Source of the DNA: Cryptomeria japonica
Lineage: Eukaryota; Streptophyta; Pinopsida; Cupressales; Cupressaceae
NCBI RefSeq assembly: GCF_030272615.1
Contig: NC_081406.1
Span: forward strand, 247,869,218 to 247,933,217
Direction: 5' to 3'
Length of the DNA: 64,000 bases
In this document: positions 1 through 11,713 of the stretch, piece after piece
Layout: each line of letters starts with the position of its first letter
How positions within the stretch are numbered: the stretch's first letter is position 1
Made by a program: the position numbers and the translations under genes
Notes under the pieces: model-generated
What the model was told of the DNA's origin: nothing
What the model saw: the letters and a program-made list of their open reading frames with translations, nothing else
The model's database searches: none

Positions 1-495
1 TTGATTCGAATTTTGTCAAGCTAGAATATAATATAAAATTTTAAAAGCATCACTGTCGGTCGATCAATTGTATAGCATACAAGTAGTCAGCTATATTCGC
101 GATTGTTTTGAAGCCTCTCGGCGCTATGATCGAATTTCCCCAGAAGATTTCACGCCATTTCATGTTATTTGTTCTTTTCTCTGGGTAGCTTAGCTACCAT
201 AAGTTCATAGTTTGCAGAATATACAATCTGCATGATCCAATGGTAGACTCATCACTGAGTGGAAAGTTGATTGCCGTAGCCGATGAAAAGATTCTCACTC
301 AGGAAACTTCCACTTTCTTCACGCATATCGTAAATATCAACTGCAAAATTACGTTCAGTGCTTGCCTAGGTATGCTTTTAGTCCATAAGATACTTTACAT
401 AATTTAAACGTTCTTTGTTGTTTTTTGTCATAGGAACTTGAGCGGCCTAGATGTTTATCCCAAGAGATGGAGCGTCTCAAGTTGAAGCAAGGAAA
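1..495. other. No gene seen; AT-rich intergenic sequence
   Basis: No open frame with recognisable motifs. A 101-codon minus-strand frame at 355-660 lies partly inside the degenerate repeat described next and has no domain signature. Confidence 0.5.
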
Positions 496-1285
496 ATGAA
501 GCGAGTTGCATATAAACAAAGGTTCTAAAGATTTAGAGCAGTAGAATGGACGACGAATAGCCCAATAATAATCTACAAGTAGGAAATTCATTGAACAAGG
601 CAAGGTTCTCACAACCCGTGGCTTTGATGCTTTCAGACAACACACCCAAGATCGAGGCATACTAGGATTTTACATCCATTCAAAGTAACACGTTCTTCTC
701 GAAATTTTCACTTTCATAGATTATAGCTATATGAAGCAAGTTGCATGTATATAAAGCCTCTATGAATTTAGAACAGTTGGAGGGATTGTGCATTCCATGA
801 AGGACGATGAATAGCCCAATAATCATCTAGAAATAGGAAATTCATTTGAGCAAGGTGAGACTGTCACAACCCGTGTCTTTGATGCTTCAATACAACACAC
901 CCAAGATCGAGGAATACTAGGGTTTGCATCGATTAAGGTAAGACGTTCTTTTCGGAATTTTCACTTTCATAGATTATAGCTATATGAGGCAAGTTGCATA
1001 TAAAGAAAGCCTCTAACAATTTAGAACAGTTGAATGGACTCTGCATTGCATATTAAAGGACGATGTCTTTGGCTTTTGCACATTGAGCATGGTATTATTT
1101 AGCATAGCCCAATAATCATCTATACCCAAGAAATCCATAGGCTACGGCTACATTGTCCTCGGGTTTTTCACTTTGAGCAAGGCAACACCTTCACAACTCG
1201 TGACTTAATTCTTCGACACAACGCACTCAAGACCTAGGCATATTAGGGTTTGTATCCATTTCAGAGAAGATGCTTAATTTATTAA
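496..1285. repeat. Three degenerate direct repeats of about 235-300 bp
   Basis: Units run about 496-730, 731-983 and 984-1285. Each opens with a form of GAAGCAAGTTGCATATAAA. Each then carries a first-person-like block reading GAATAGCCCAATAAT..CATCTA (interrupted in the third unit), then CAACCCGTG, then a block ending CACCCAAGATCGAGG. Units 1 and 2 are close; unit 3 holds an extra internal segment and is the most diverged. The origin is unknown. Confidence 0.75.
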
Positions 1286-1301
1286 AAATATGAAGATACA
1301 T

Positions 1302-1579
1302 TAGAAATCACAATTGCATTTACGCTCTAATTACATTGGGAAGTGGATGTGTGGTAGTGTAATCAATCAAAGATGTTTTCGTTGGTTAAGAATTTTCTAC
1401 ATATTTCAATGTAGATATGTAAAGTGAATTTGAGTTTACATAGAAATCACAATTGCATTTACGCTCTAATTACATTGGGAAGTGGATGTGTGGTAGTGTA
1501 ATCAATCAAAGATGTTTTCGTTGGTTAAGAATTTTCTACATATTTCAATGTAGACATGTAAAGTGAATTTGAGTTTACA
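1302..1579. repeat. Near-perfect tandem duplication, 139-bp unit
   Basis: Copy 1 is 1302-1440 and copy 2 is 1441-1579, a period of exactly 139 bp. The only difference I find is GATATG against GACATG near the 3' end. Such identity in an old, decayed neighbourhood implies a recent local duplication, or an assembly artefact. Confidence 0.9.
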
Positions 1580-2869
1580 TAGTTTTGATAAATGATAATT
1601 TTGATGCACTTCCATAAAGAAACTAAGAATTCAAATTCAGTGACATAGGATTCAAATAGGATTCAAATGGTCTCTATGAGCTGCATCACAAATGGGAAAA
1701 AACACTTAAAAATTTGTTTAAAAATTAAAAAAACAATAGTTCTGATTTGAAAATATATGAATTTAGTTTTTACATAGACAAATTACCTTACATAATAATA
1801 GTTTTTTAATTAATTTATCAAGTCACATTTACGTAAGGATATCTTAGATCTTAGATTATATTATGTCATACATGTTGTTTCCTACTAACTACTATGGCCA
1901 TGATAAAGGACAAGGATAGATTAATTCGAGTGAAGTTTAAACATTGTGTCTTATATTGCTTTGAGGAATTGGCATTCCATAGTATGGTATATTTTGTGAA
2001 TTTGATTACATTAATCCGTGAAATTTATGTTTTACAATTGTGGACCAAATTTAGATGATGCAAACCAACTTCATATTGAAATTGAATATTTTCAAATAAT
2101 TCTTATAATTTAAAGATTCATTTTTGTAATATAAAATTTGATATAGATGATATTTCTCACAATGTCTTTAGTTACTATGTTAAGGCTTCTCACTATTTAA
2201 TTTTTCATTATATTAATTTAATATGTCAAATGCATACATGTTGTTCTTGAATATTCACTTATGAGATAACAATAAATATGTCATATTTGATATAAATGAC
2301 TTTTCACATGACTTCTTTAATTGTCACATTCTCAAATTATTTTCTCTCAAAATGAATAGGCCTACCAACCTAATAAGAACATCCTTATGCAACTAGTATT
2401 ATATTTCTATTATTTCCTTGTACTGATTGCATTTTTTTAAAGCAATATATGATATAATTATATTGGTTTATTGACTTTAATCATTTTTTGACTACGTAAA
2501 ATAGGTTTTGAAGGGGACCTAAAACCCTTTACAAAGACCACCAACAGTTAACCAAAGATAAACATACTAAACTAGTAGCAAACCAACAACAACAGCTAAA
2601 AAACCACACACATGACCAAACAACAAAATAGGGAAAAAGCCTAATCTAGCCTACTATAATTCTTTTAGAATCTTGGCAACTTATGTATCCTTGTGAATGA
2701 TTTGTTCATGCATATCCATTACCTCCATCATAACCTAAGTATGATCTTTACCAACCTTTGACTAGCTTCAGGTCTTGGTCAAGGGCCCTTGCATCTTGGA
2801 TAAAACATGTACCTAAACCAGCTGTATTATAGGAAAATTAATCGTGTTTAATGAGAATAAATGAATAAA
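1580..2869. other. No gene seen; AT-rich sequence
   Basis: No coding signal found. The stretch 2505-2650 is noticeably A/C-rich on the plus strand, much like 36600-36830, but I could not tie either to a known element. Confidence 0.45.
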
Positions 2870-3446
2870 ACACCAATATTCAATTCTAATTAAGAAATTC
2901 CATAAATGAAAATAAAATAGATTTAAATCAACAAGGCATAAGCATTACACAAAGAAATGCCCTTTGTTGATTAAAATCGTGGCTTCCATTGCTCTTCTTC
3001 AATATTGTGTTGTGTAGCTCTCAGTTTCGTGTTGGGATTCTTGCATAATTATGGCACAATAATCTCATGGATAGTGGTTATTGAAAAATGGGAAAGGGTT
3101 GTTCAATTTATAGATCTGGAGAGGAGATTGATTGAGAGGTGGAACTGTAGTGAGATAATAAGTTGATTGATAGTTGAACTAAATTGATTGAGAGATAAAC
3201 TCATTTGATTGATGAGTCAACTAGGTATATTTATTAGATGACCAGATAGATTGATTAGTTAACTAAGTTAACTAGTGAGTTAACCAATTTGATTCATCTG
3301 TTCCAAAAAGTTGATTTGGAGTTGAAAAAGGTGATTGGGGAGTTAACTATTTGCCATATGATGGAATTGATTGTGTTGCATTGATGTTTTGTCATTGATG
3401 TCAACACTTACTGTTATGGTTTTTAGCGACTTCTAGTAGAAGGATT
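2870..3446 (-). repeat. Old LTR debris: relative of LTR A/B plus a Copia LTR head
   Basis: Read on the minus strand, 2980-3180 resembles the interior of LTR A/B (about 60640-60840). It shares an AATTTATAGAT..GGAGA block, a GATTGATTGAGAGGTGGAAC-like block and a CTCTCAG block. The last 85 bp (3361-3446, plus strand) resemble the start of the C2 LTR, with a TTGCATTGATG..TTGTCATTGATGTCAA-like pattern, suggesting that C1 landed in an older Copia LTR. Both matches are by eye and weak. Confidence 0.4.
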
Positions 3447-4826
3447 TATTGGTATAAGTTGGATATTGTTGGCATTTTTTTTAAAGATTGCATTAACGAT
3501 ATTTTATGTTGTCATTGATGTCAATAAACTGGTTACGATGTTAAGATATTATTGTATGATTTTGTTATGATATTAATGCTATGATACTGTAATAATGCTA
3601 TTGTTGTATTGCAAACCGGTAGAAGGAGCTAGCAAAGGGTAATGCAACCGTTAGGAGGAGTTTGTATTGAAAACCGGTATTACTTATGTTATGGAGAGTT
3701 GAACCGATAACCCTACTTGTAGAAGATGTCCAAACCCCAACCGATGGAGTTGAAGCAGATTATGATCAATGGTGAACGACCAAGATTATGACACATATGC
3801 ATGTTGATTGATGAATGTTTAAAATGTTTCTTGGCACATAGAGACAATGGTTTCTTTCTTGGGATCCAATGGTGATACTTGAACTGACTTGTTTGTAATC
3901 TCTATGAGATGTTTAGGTTTGTGATGTGTTACCGACCTGATGATTTGTTTATAAGGTCGATGAGTTGTTTTGTTTATTGGTTGGCAAAGTTGTAGTTGAG
4001 AGTGAGAGAGTGGTTGCCGAACTTGATAATATATTTGCATCAAGTGTAATGGCAGATAGGAGCATGAAAAGGATCTGGACAAGCAAGTGTAGTGCTATTC
4101 AAATAGATCAACAAACCCCTGTTGTTTTCTAACAATTACAAGCACTAAATCCCCTAACCTGGTAAGCTCTAACAAGCTTCTTTATTCAAATCCTCTAACC
4201 AGGTGATCCATTAGCTTGAATTCTAAATCCTCCACTGAGGTTACTCCTAACAGGGTATTTCTTTTAATAGGGCAGTATAGTCAATCCCTTAACTGGGTGG
4301 TCCCTAATAGGATTTGTTCTTAACAAGACTTTTTGTAAAAGCTTTAACATGCTAAAGCTCCTAACAGGGCTAACTTTAGAAGAGTTCAGAATACTTGTGG
4401 GTATACATCCCCACCGTGCTTTTTCCCATTTGGGTTTCCACGTCAAAAATATTGTGTCAAGTGGTGAATGCTTTTGTGGTTATGTTTATTGTTGAATTGC
4501 TTAACTGCAAAATCCACTTTGATTTGTTATGATAGTCGGCAACAAACGGAAACATGTTTTAACTACTGTCAAGTTAAGTATTTGAGTGATAAAGATAAAA
4601 GTTTTTGTAAGTTTCAAGTTGTTTTACTATTATCTGTTTTAATAATCAATCGGTTGATCTTGTCAGTATTATTGCATTTGAAGTTCAGTGATGAAACCAG
4701 TCAATTTAATGTTTGTCTAGAGAGGTTGATTTTAAGTTTGGTGAAAGTGTATGAAGTTTTCTATCTACTGATTCACTTTCCCCTCTTAGTAGTTGATCAG
4801 ATCCATATTATTCCATCATACCATCA
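3447..4826 (+). repeat. 5' LTR of C1
   Basis: The LTR aligns with 9276-10620. Its expected TG start reads TA (3447-3448) and it ends CA at 4825-4826, two bases before the primer site. Compared with the 3' LTR it lacks about 150 bp around 3860, corresponding to about 9680-9820. It carries the last 150 bp that the 3' LTR has lost. Confidence 0.88.
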
Positions 4827-4828
4827 AT

Positions 4829-4840
4829 TGGTATCAGAGC
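4829..4840 (+). other. Primer binding site of C1 (tRNA-iMet type)
   Basis: TGGTATCAGAGC, two bases after the LTR end, is complementary to the 3' end of plant initiator methionine tRNA, the usual Copia primer. Confidence 0.93.
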
Positions 4841-4896
4841 ATTTCAGGTCCTCTAAGGTCTAAGCCTTACAGCTTGAGGTAAAGATCTTGTTGATC

Positions 4897-5760
4897 ATGA
4901 TGAAGAAGGAATGTCTAATGTTTAACAAAGAAAACTAGAGGATATGGAGTGATAGAATGAAAATTTATATCAAGAGTCTTGGAAGTCAATACTGGAAACA
5001 TGTTGTTAATCAATATGTTGCACCTAGTGGGACTATGATTGATGATTAGAAGAAAGACCAATAGGAAAACAATCAAGCTCTAGAAGCTATTATCAGTTCT
5101 TTGTCTGATGCAGAATTTGTTGATGTCCATGGTCTAGAGACTACTTTTCAGGTATGGAAGAAACTTGAAGAAATCTATAGCGGTGATGAGCATGTGAAGA
5201 TTTATAAAGAAGAGAGTCTAAGAGGTAAATTCGATGACATGCAGATGGCTGAAGGTGAAAATATCCAATAGTATGGTTAGAGGATAAAAGAGATAGTTGG
5301 TGAGATCAAGAGTGTTGGTGGTAAAGTTGAAGATGCCACAGTGATTAGCAAGGTGATGAGGACCCTACTACCGGTCTACGCTATCCGACTTGCAGCTATT
5401 CAAGAGCTAAAGTCAATTGATAAAACTAAGGTAACTCTGGATTCCATCATTGGTAAGCTTACTACTTTTGAATTAAATGGTTATGATGTTAGTGCTCAAA
5501 AATCTCAGTTTGCATTTAGAGCTTCAGTTTCTAATCCATCTGTAAGAAAAAGTAGAGATGTTAGTCACTGTTATGAATCTAGATCCATCAAAGATGTTGA
5601 TGATGAAGACAGTCTTGTTGAGCTAGAAGCATTGTTGGCTAAGGGGTTGCCTAGAGGTACCGGTAAGTACAGAGGTAAACTACCTTTGAAATGATTTCCT
5701 TGTAATAAGATTGGACACATTGCAACTAACTATCCTAATGGTGACAATGAGCATAGGCAT
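4897..5760 (+). pseudogene. gag: C1 gag remnant
   Basis: Gag forms the cytoplasmic particle that packages element RNA. The frame opens with two ATGs at 4897 and 4900 and the protein is alignable to C2 gag at 28674-29257. Shared motifs are RIWSDRMKIYIK, GSQYW, DVHGLET and FELNGYDV. In-frame TAG codons interrupt the first 130 residues; an open stretch of 117 codons runs 5341-5694. The zinc knuckle follows at 5692-5736: its first cysteine codon is now TGA, then comes CNKIGHIATNY, where the fourth ligand is Tyr rather than Cys. C2 has the same Tyr. The frame is broken and cannot make full Gag. Confidence 0.88.
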
Positions 5761-7398
5761 GACAAGTTCGAGAAGTAGAAAAGGAATGGCAAAAGAGATT
5801 GTCTTATTGTTATTGATGGTGGTATCACTGATGAGGAATCTAAGGGTGATGCTAATGAAGACATTGTCTTTGTTGCCATCAAAGAGGAGACATTTGATTA
5901 GAAGGAATCAGTATCTTGCATGGATAGTTCTAATGATTAGATCATTGATAGTGGTTGTTCACACCACATGACTGGTGACCCGACCAAATTTCTTTCTCTG
6001 AAGGAATTTGATAGAGGAGTTGTGAGATTCGGCAATGACTCACCTTACATGGTAAAAGGCAAGTGAACTATTTCTCTTAATGGGAAGAGAAGTGCAGATG
6101 ATGTCTACTGGGTTGAAGGATTAAAGCACAATCTTTTGAATGTTGCACAACTCAATGACAAAGGTTATCCATTGGAGTTTAAGAATGGTATGTGAAAAAT
6201 CTACAGGAGCAAAGGTGAACTGATTGAAACCAACAAGAAGACTAAAGGTAACCTATTTCATTTGAATCCTAAAGTCAACAATTGTTTAGTTGCTAATATA
6301 GATGAGAGTTGGCTTTGGCATAGTAGATTTTGTCATATAAATTTTGATAACATTGTTAAAGTGTGTGAGAGGTTGGCCACAATTGGACAAACTGGTAAAT
6401 GCTCTGTGTAAGAAATGTCAGTTCAAAAAATGACAACCTTAACTTTCAAGATAAATTCCTTCTCAGCAGAACACTTGTTAGATCTGGTTCATACAGATCT
6501 CTGTGGACCCATAAGGACTAAAAGCATTCAAGGTGATAGATATTTTATGATCTTCACTGATGATTGTTCAAGAATGATGTGGGTCACATTCCTGAAGGAT
6601 AAGTCATAAGCTTTTGGTAAGTTCAAGGAATTCAAGGCCTTAGCAGAAAAGGAAAGTGACATGAAGATAAAGTGTTTGAGGATGGATCAAGGCAGTGAAT
6701 TTACTTCTGAGGAATTCACTAGGTATTGTGAAGCAGATGACATCAAAAGGCATCTTTCTGCATCGAGGACACCACAGTAGAATTGTATTGCAAAGAGGAA
6801 CAACATGCCAGTTGTTGAAGATTCTAGAATGATGTTGATTCAAGGTGTAGATAAAACTTTCTGGAGATAAGCTACCAGTACAATTGTCTACACTATCAAC
6901 TAGATACTGGTAAAAAGAGGTAAGGACAAGACTCCTTATGAATACTAGTATGGTAGATCACCTAATGTCAGCTATTTTAAGATATTTGGCAGTATATGTT
7001 TTATTAAGAGAGATGACTATGTCAGTAAGTTTGAGGCTAAGAGTGATGAAGGCATATTTCTTGGTTACTCCACCAAGAGTAAGGCCTATAAATGTTACAA
7101 CAACCGAACTCAGAGAATCATTGAAAGTGTTGATGTTTGAGTGGATGAGAATCCTGAAGTCTCAAGGGAAGCCAGTGTGGAGAAAAAGGAAGATCCTTGC
7201 ATTCTATTTTTCGAGCCAGAACCGGTGAGACCTAAAATTGGTAAAGAGAATGTTGATGTGTCAGTCCAATTGGAACATGTTCAATTAGTATTTGATGATG
7301 ATAACGGAGAAGAACCTGAAGATAATGTTCATATTATTTCGAGGTATGTAAGACTCAATCATAATCCTAGCTAGATTATTGGAGATAAAAATATTGGA
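5761..7398 (+). pseudogene. pol: C1 pol, protease and integrase part (broken)
   Basis: Pol is cleaved by its own aspartic protease, and integrase inserts the cDNA. The protease site IIDSGCSHHMTGD is at about 5941-5980, preceded by an in-frame TAG. The integrase zinc domain begins near WLWHSRFCH at about 6310. The catalytic core has its first Asp in HTDLCGP (about 6490) and its second in RMDQGSEF (about 6680). The position where Copia integrases usually read ..AER.. reads CIAKRNN (about 6790), so the catalytic Glu appears to be Lys. The C-terminal region continues to about 7370 through stops and frame changes. No function is expected. Confidence 0.88.
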
Positions 7399-8979
7399 GT
7401 GCTAAACAAAAGAAGAATCAGAGAGAATTCTTGCATGATCTACACTATTGACCCTAGAGCTGCCAAGGAAGCATTTGGTGATGATCATTGGATCAAAGCT
7501 ATGAAGGAGGAGCTAGATCAAGTTGAGAAGAACAACACATGGACCCTAGTACCCAAACCGGTGAACAAGAATGTGATAGGTACTAAGTGGATGTTCAGGA
7601 ACAAGCTAAATGAGAATGGATTAATAGTCCAAAACAAGGCTAGATTGGTTTACAAAGGTTATGCATAGGAAGAAGGAGAAGACTATGGTGAGACTTTTTC
7701 ACTAGTTGCTAGACTTGAAGGTGTTAGGACTCTACTTTCTTTTGTAGCACATAAGGGTTTCAAAGTATATCAAATGGATGTGAAGTCGACATTTTTCAAT
7801 GGAATACTGGAAGAAGTGTACATTGAGCAACCTGATGGTTATGCTTTGAATGATGATAGACATATGGTATGTAAACTGCACAAAGTTCTATATGGTTTAA
7901 AGAAAGCACGAAGAGCATGGTATGAGAGGATACATTCACACTTGATGAAGGTAGGGTTTAAGAGAACTAGTGAAGATAGCAACATATATCTCAAATCTGA
8001 AGGAGATAAGATACTATTGAGTGAAGTGTTTGTAGATGATATTATATTTGGAGGAAATGATGACATGAGCAATGACTTTATAAATGAAATAAATAATGAG
8101 TTTGAAATGTCTCTTGTGGGAGAGATAAAAAAATTCATAGGCTTGCAAATTCAGCAGATGAAGAGTGGTATTTTTATCACATAGTCTAAGTATCTGAAAG
8201 AGGTATTAAAGACATTTGGTATGAGTGACTGTAAACCAGTTTGGACACCAATGGTTACAAGTTGTAAACTATCTAAGGAAGATGAAGCCAAGTTTGTTGA
8301 TGAAAAGGATTACAGGTCAATGATATGAAAGTTGCACTATGTTGTTCACAACAGACCAGATATAGCTCATGCAGTTGGTCTAGTTGCAATATTTCAAAAG
8401 AATCTAAAAGAAACACACCTGATAGCAACCAAGAGAATATTCAGATATTTGAAAGGTACTGTTGACTATGGTTTATGGTATCCATATGCAGGTAACTTTT
8501 ATTTGAAGGTGTATACAGATGCATATTGGGCAGGTTATGTTGATGATAGAAAAAGAACAACCAGTGGAGCTTTCTTTCTTGCAGGAAGGCTTGTATCTTG
8601 GAGTAGCAAGAAGTAGAGTTGCATATCTTAGTCTACTAGTGAAGCTAAGTATGTTGCAGCTTATATGAATTGTACCCAGGCTATCTAGATGAAACACATT
8701 TTGGAAGGATTCAAGATGAATTTTTCTGAACCAGTAAAGATCTTATGCGGCAACACAAGTTCCATAAATATTTCAAAGAACTCGGTGATGCATGCTAGGA
8801 CCAAGCATATTGAATTGAAGTATCATTTCTTGAGAGAAAAGGTGTAGATTAAAGATGTGATATTGGAGCATGTTTTTAGCAAGGAGCAGCTTGCAGATAT
8901 CTTTAAACCTCTTCCTAATACTACTTTTGAGTATCTTAGAAGTCAACTAGGGGTTGTACCCCTTCATGAGGTCAATTAA
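7399..8979 (+). pseudogene. pol: C1 pol, reverse transcriptase and RNase H part (broken)
   Basis: Reverse transcriptase begins near 7435 with SFGDDHWIKAM-like residues, here AFGDDHWIKAM, followed by NVIGTKWMFRNKLNENG and QMDVKSTFFNGILEEVYI. The active-site motif reads FVDDIIFGG (about 8029-8055), a variant of YVDD. RNase H runs from VYTDAYWAGY (about 8510) through STSEAKYVAA. The usual CDN motif reads CGN near 8748, so that catalytic Asp is lost. The frame ends LGVVPLHEVN with TAA at 8977-8979. In-frame stops lie at about 7666, 8182, 8326 and 8614, and more follow. Confidence 0.9.
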
Positions 8980-9261
8980 GCATGATGTAGGAATACATCA
9001 GTCCTAGAGCTACTTGCAAAATTTTACAGTAGGATTGGTGTAGAGTGGAGTTATTCCATAGGGGGAGCATCAGTTGGAGGTTGATACTGAACAACTGAAG
9101 TTTGACATTGCATGTTTTACTTTCACTCTGGCATTGTTGTCAAAGGGGGAGAAGAATTATAAGACTATGAGGAGTATTATATGTTTGTGGTAAAATGTAA
9201 ACTAGGATTCCTATACACATCATTACAATCAAGGGTATTGATATTTGGATTGCCATCAATG
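8980..9261 (+). other. C1 3' untranslated spacer
   Basis: This lies between the pol stop and the polypurine tract. Three purine-rich GGGGGAG or GGGGGAGA tracts (about 9060, 9145 and 9267) occur here. Only the last abuts the LTR. Confidence 0.6.
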
Positions 9262-9275
9262 CCAAAGGGGGAGAT
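9262..9275 (+). other. Polypurine tract of C1
   Basis: CCAAAGGGGGAGAT lies immediately before the TGTTGG start of the 3' LTR. It is the expected plus-strand primer for reverse transcription. Confidence 0.9.
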
Positions 9276-10620
9276 TGTTGGTATAAGTTGGAGATTGTTG
9301 GCATTTTTCTTGAAGATTGCATTAATGATATGTTATGTTGTCATTGATGTCAATATATTGGTTATGATGTTAAGATATCAGCTTATGATGTTGTTATGAT
9401 ATTATTGTTATGATATTGTAATAATGTTATATTTTTTTTTACAAACCGCTAGAAGGAGCTAGCAAAGCATAATACAACCAGTAGGAGGAGTTTGTATTGA
9501 AAACCGATATTACTTATGTTATGGAGAGTTGAACCAGTAACCCTACCTGTAGAGGATGTCCAAACTTTAAATGATGAAGTTGAAGCAGATTATGATCAAT
9601 GGTGAATGACAAAGATTATGACACGTGTACATGTTGATTGGTGAATTTTTTAAATGTTTCTTGGCGCATAGAGACAATGATTTATGTCTTGTGATCGATA
9701 AATTTCATTGCATCCAATGCAAATCATGTGATGAGTTAAAGAGTTTGATGAAGCGGTAATCAAGGAGTGGTCAAGAATATCTTAAGTGATGTGCATTGAT
9801 TTTTATGTTATTTACTATGTAATCCAATGGTCATACTTGAATTGACTTATTTGTAATCTCTATGAGATGTTTAGGTTTGTGATGTGTTACCGACCCGATG
9901 ATTTGTTTATAAGGTTGATGAGTTGTTTTGTTTATTGTTTGGTAAAGTTGTAGTTGAGAGTGAGAGAGTGGTTTCCAAAACTGATGATGTATCTGCAACA
10001 TGTGTAATGGCATATAGGAGCATGAAAAGGATCTGAACAAGCAAGTGTAGTTCTATTCAAACAGATCAGCAAACCCCCATTGTTTTCTAACAATTACAAC
10101 AATTAAATCCCCTAATTGGGTAAGCTCTAACAAGATTCTTTATTAAAATCTTCTAACCAGGTGTTCCATTAGCTTGGATTCTAAATCCTCCATTGAGGTT
10201 ACTCGTAATAGGGTATTTCTTTTAATAGGGCATTATAGTCAATCCCTTGACCGGGTGGTCCCTAACAGGATCTGTTCTTAACAAGACTTTTTGTAGAATC
10301 TTTAACATGCTAAAGCTCCTAAGTGGGCGAACTTCAGAATACTTGTGGGTATTCATCCCCACCATGGTTTTTCCCATTTGGGTTTTCACGTCAAAAATAT
10401 TGGGTCAAGTGGTGAATGTTTTTGTGGTTATGTTTATTGTTGAATTGCTTAACTGCTAAATCCACTTTGATTGGTTATGATAACCGACAACAAACTAAAA
10501 CATTTTTTAACTACTGTCAAGTTAAGTATTTGAGCGATCAAGACAAAAGGTTTTATAAGTTTCAAGTTGTTTTATTGTTATCTATTATAATAGTCAACCG
10601 GTTAATCTTGTCAGTACTAT
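9276..10620 (+). repeat. 3' LTR of C1, truncated by X1
   Basis: It starts TGTTGGTATAAG. It follows the 5' LTR to about 10619 (GTCAGTACTAT), where the 5' LTR has GTCAGTATTAT and another 150 bp. At 10621 a different LTR (X1) begins with TG. It retains about 150 bp (9680-9820) missing from the 5' LTR. Confidence 0.88.
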
Positions 10621-11448
10621 TGTTATTGTGATCTGAGAACACTGAGAGGGGGGGTGAATCAGTGTTCTGTCGGAATGAATAGTCTTTAACTTTCTAAACC
10701 ATGCATATATGTACCGGTAAACAAATAAGCATATAACAAGAAGAAAATAAACCATCCACATAAATGAACACCATAATAAATAGAATTTATATGTGGAAAA
10801 CCTCAATGAGGAAAAACCACGGTGGGATTTGAGACCCACAATATCAATTCACTAGCCATATGAAAATATATTACATAAAACAGGGGCCTACACTTGTAGG
10901 AAGGCACACTGCCTAGAGCATATTGCTCATCATTGAAGAGCCTCACTGACTACAACCTTTCTGCCAAAGTAAATTATTGAAAATGAAATCAAGAATGCAT
11001 CTGCTATGCCAGATAGAGTTTTGTTTCTGGTTCTTCTCCGTACCGGTTCACAAACTTTAACTATTGCCGGTATTACTTCTCCTCCAAGAATGCTTTCCAA
11101 TCTATCTATAGATCATTGCATGATATAATGTTCGTATACAAAAATGATCTCCATACATATATTTTGCATCTCATAGTTCTGCTATACCTATATATGTCTA
11201 TCATTTATTCCATCACAATACCATCATATTAAATTGACCTAGCAGACAGACTTATATACCTATTACACATGATATTCATGTCGGCTTCCTTGAAGTATTG
11301 ATGCTGGTTCCAGTGCCGGTGTAGGCCTGAATGCTTCCAATGCCAGTATCTAACGGTATACATCTCCTAGTGCTGGTTTGTGACTTCCATCAGATCTTGT
11401 TGCCATCAATGACAACAAATTGAATCCAACGAGTATCAATTGCCAACA
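10621..11448 (-). repeat. 3' LTR of X1
   Basis: On the minus strand it starts TGTTGGCAATTG at 11448. It ends at 10621, just past a G-rich block (plus strand GAGAGGGGGGGTGAATCAGT) that X2 LTRs also have near the same end. Length is 828 bp, against 806 bp in X2. Repeated ACCGGT/GCCGGT hexamers occur as in the other X LTRs. Confidence 0.85.
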
Positions 11449-11463
11449 ATCTCCTCCTTTGGC
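11449..11463 (-). other. Polypurine tract of X1
   Basis: On the minus strand CCAAAGGAGGAGAT abuts the LTR start. It matches the X2 tract (42799-42813) and that of C1. Confidence 0.85.
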
Positions 11464-11713
11464 ATTGATGGTAACACTCATGTGAAAATAAGATTCCCTG
11501 TCGATGTGCTCCCCCTGAGCGATACACTCCATATAATCCATCTGATAATATTTTCTTTGATATTTTTCACATATGTACATACTCCCCCTTTGACATTAAT
11601 GCCAAAGACCAATGAAAGAATAAAATATTGAAATAATACTATTAGTGTCACTCGAGCTTAGTCATCTTTAGGATTTCTGGGTATGCCTTTTGTAGCAACT
11701 AAAGATACATGTC

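Larger units (their letters stand above)
3447..10620 (+). mobile_element. C1: decayed Ty1/Copia-type LTR retrotransposon
   Basis: The order is 5' LTR, tRNA-iMet primer site, gag, protease, integrase, reverse transcriptase, RNase H, polypurine tract and 3' LTR. Integrase before reverse transcriptase identifies the Copia superfamily. The coding part holds many in-frame stops, mostly TAG, and several frame changes, so it is not autonomous. The 3' LTR is interrupted by X1 at 10620, about 150 bp before its expected end, so no target duplication can be seen. Gag and pol are close relatives of those in C2. Confidence 0.93.

Noticed and set aside
355..660. 101-codon minus-strand frame
   Set aside because: It overlaps the degenerate repeat at 496-730, has no motif, and the other two repeat units do not keep the frame.
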